A stretch of 7,473 nt of DNA, from positions 1 to 7,473 of the forward strand of contig CAZBWV010000112.1 in assembly GCA_964495805.1 (NCBI GenBank). Reading direction: 5' to 3'. Below the pieces are notes generated by a model. It had not been told where the DNA came from. It saw only the letters and a program-made list of their open reading frames with translations, and did no database searches. Each line of letters begins with the position of its first letter. Position 1 is the first letter of the stretch. The DNA is from JALXCH01 sp964495805. GTDB taxonomy: Bacteria; Calditrichota; Calditrichia; RBG-13-44-9. Below are positions 7,212 through 7,473 of this stretch, piece by piece. The position numbers and the translations under genes were made by a program.

Positions 7212-7473
7212 ATGATTAACTATCTGTTTTTACCAGAATCAGTTGACGAAATCTTAGAGAAACATCCACTCTTAGCAAAATACCTGGTCTCACCCTACAG
7301 AGAAGGGGAACCATCTTCTGGCTTTCCTAAAGCCCGAAAATCGCCGCGTCAGATATACAGGATTTTAGCGAATCAGCACTACCCACATTTGGTCGAATTG
7401 TTACAGGCGTTAGAGTATTGTTTAGCAAATGGCTATCAGATGCCTTCTCTGTTGCAAACTCGTGACCAAAGCC
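7212..7473 (+). CDS. Unrecognised protein, N-terminal part, runs off the right edge
   Basis: An ATG at 7212 opens a frame that stays open to the last base, giving 87 complete codons. AAGGGA at 7203-7208 lies only 3 bases before the ATG, a rather close Shine-Dalgarno site. A TTG at 7194, with AGGA at 7179-7182, is an alternative start, and an in-frame TAG at 7164-7166 closes off anything earlier. The visible residues start MINYLFLPESVDEILEKHP and look soluble and mostly helical, with no signal peptide, membrane segment or nucleotide-binding motif. I do not recognise the family. It lies 70 bases after the methyltransferase on the same strand, so it is probably in the same operon, behind the hairpin. 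In class 1 DISARM I would expect drmA about here, but this N-terminus does not look like a DrmA start as I recall it. It may be an accessory gene. Confidence 0.6.
   Translation, partial: MINYLFLPESVDEILEKHPLLAKYLVSPYREGEPSSGFPKARKSPRQIYRILANQHYPHLVELLQALEYCLANGYQMPSLLQTRDQS

Overview
The window holds the front half of what I read as a class 1 DISARM anti-phage locus in a bacterium of moderate GC content. All genes are on the + strand. The host cannot be named from this sequence. The flanking gene is the C-terminal end of a NamZ/DUF1343 peptidoglycan-recycling enzyme, a family common in Bacteroidota and found in other phyla, so a Bacteroidota-like or other environmental Gram-negative host is possible but unproven.

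Layout: 1-285 is the end of the NamZ-like gene, which has no evident link to defence. The AT-rich gap at 286-418 probably carries the promoter of the defence operon. 419-3262 encodes a 947-residue SNF2-type helicase (DrmD-like) with a complete set of ATPase motifs. A 57-base spacer (3263-3319) contains a hairpin and a Shine-Dalgarno site. 3320-7141 encodes a 1273-residue N6-adenine DNA methyltransferase (DrmMI-like, of the Eco57I/PglX type). A second spacer (7142-7211) follows, with a strong hairpin that begins in the methyltransferase stop codon. From 7212 an unrecognised reading frame runs off the right edge.

How the genes work together: in DISARM the methyltransferase marks host DNA as self. 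The SNF2 helicase acts with DrmA, DrmB and DrmC to block unmodified incoming phage or plasmid DNA. drmA, drmB and drmC are not visible here. The adjacent helicase and methyltransferase, in that order, match the start of a class 1 locus, but completeness cannot be judged from this window.

The most unusual feature is inside the methyltransferase gene. Two in-frame, low-complexity elements (about 5594-5677 and 6013-6109) are built from degenerate 7-base repeats arranged as inverted arms. They bracket the block that encodes the catalytic NPPF motif. Both are read in the same frame and yield the same Ser-Pro-Leu-Ala-rich peptide. The gene is also a compositional mosaic, with an AT-rich island over the probable target-recognition domain. 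No tRNA, rRNA, CRISPR array, transposase or integrase was seen.
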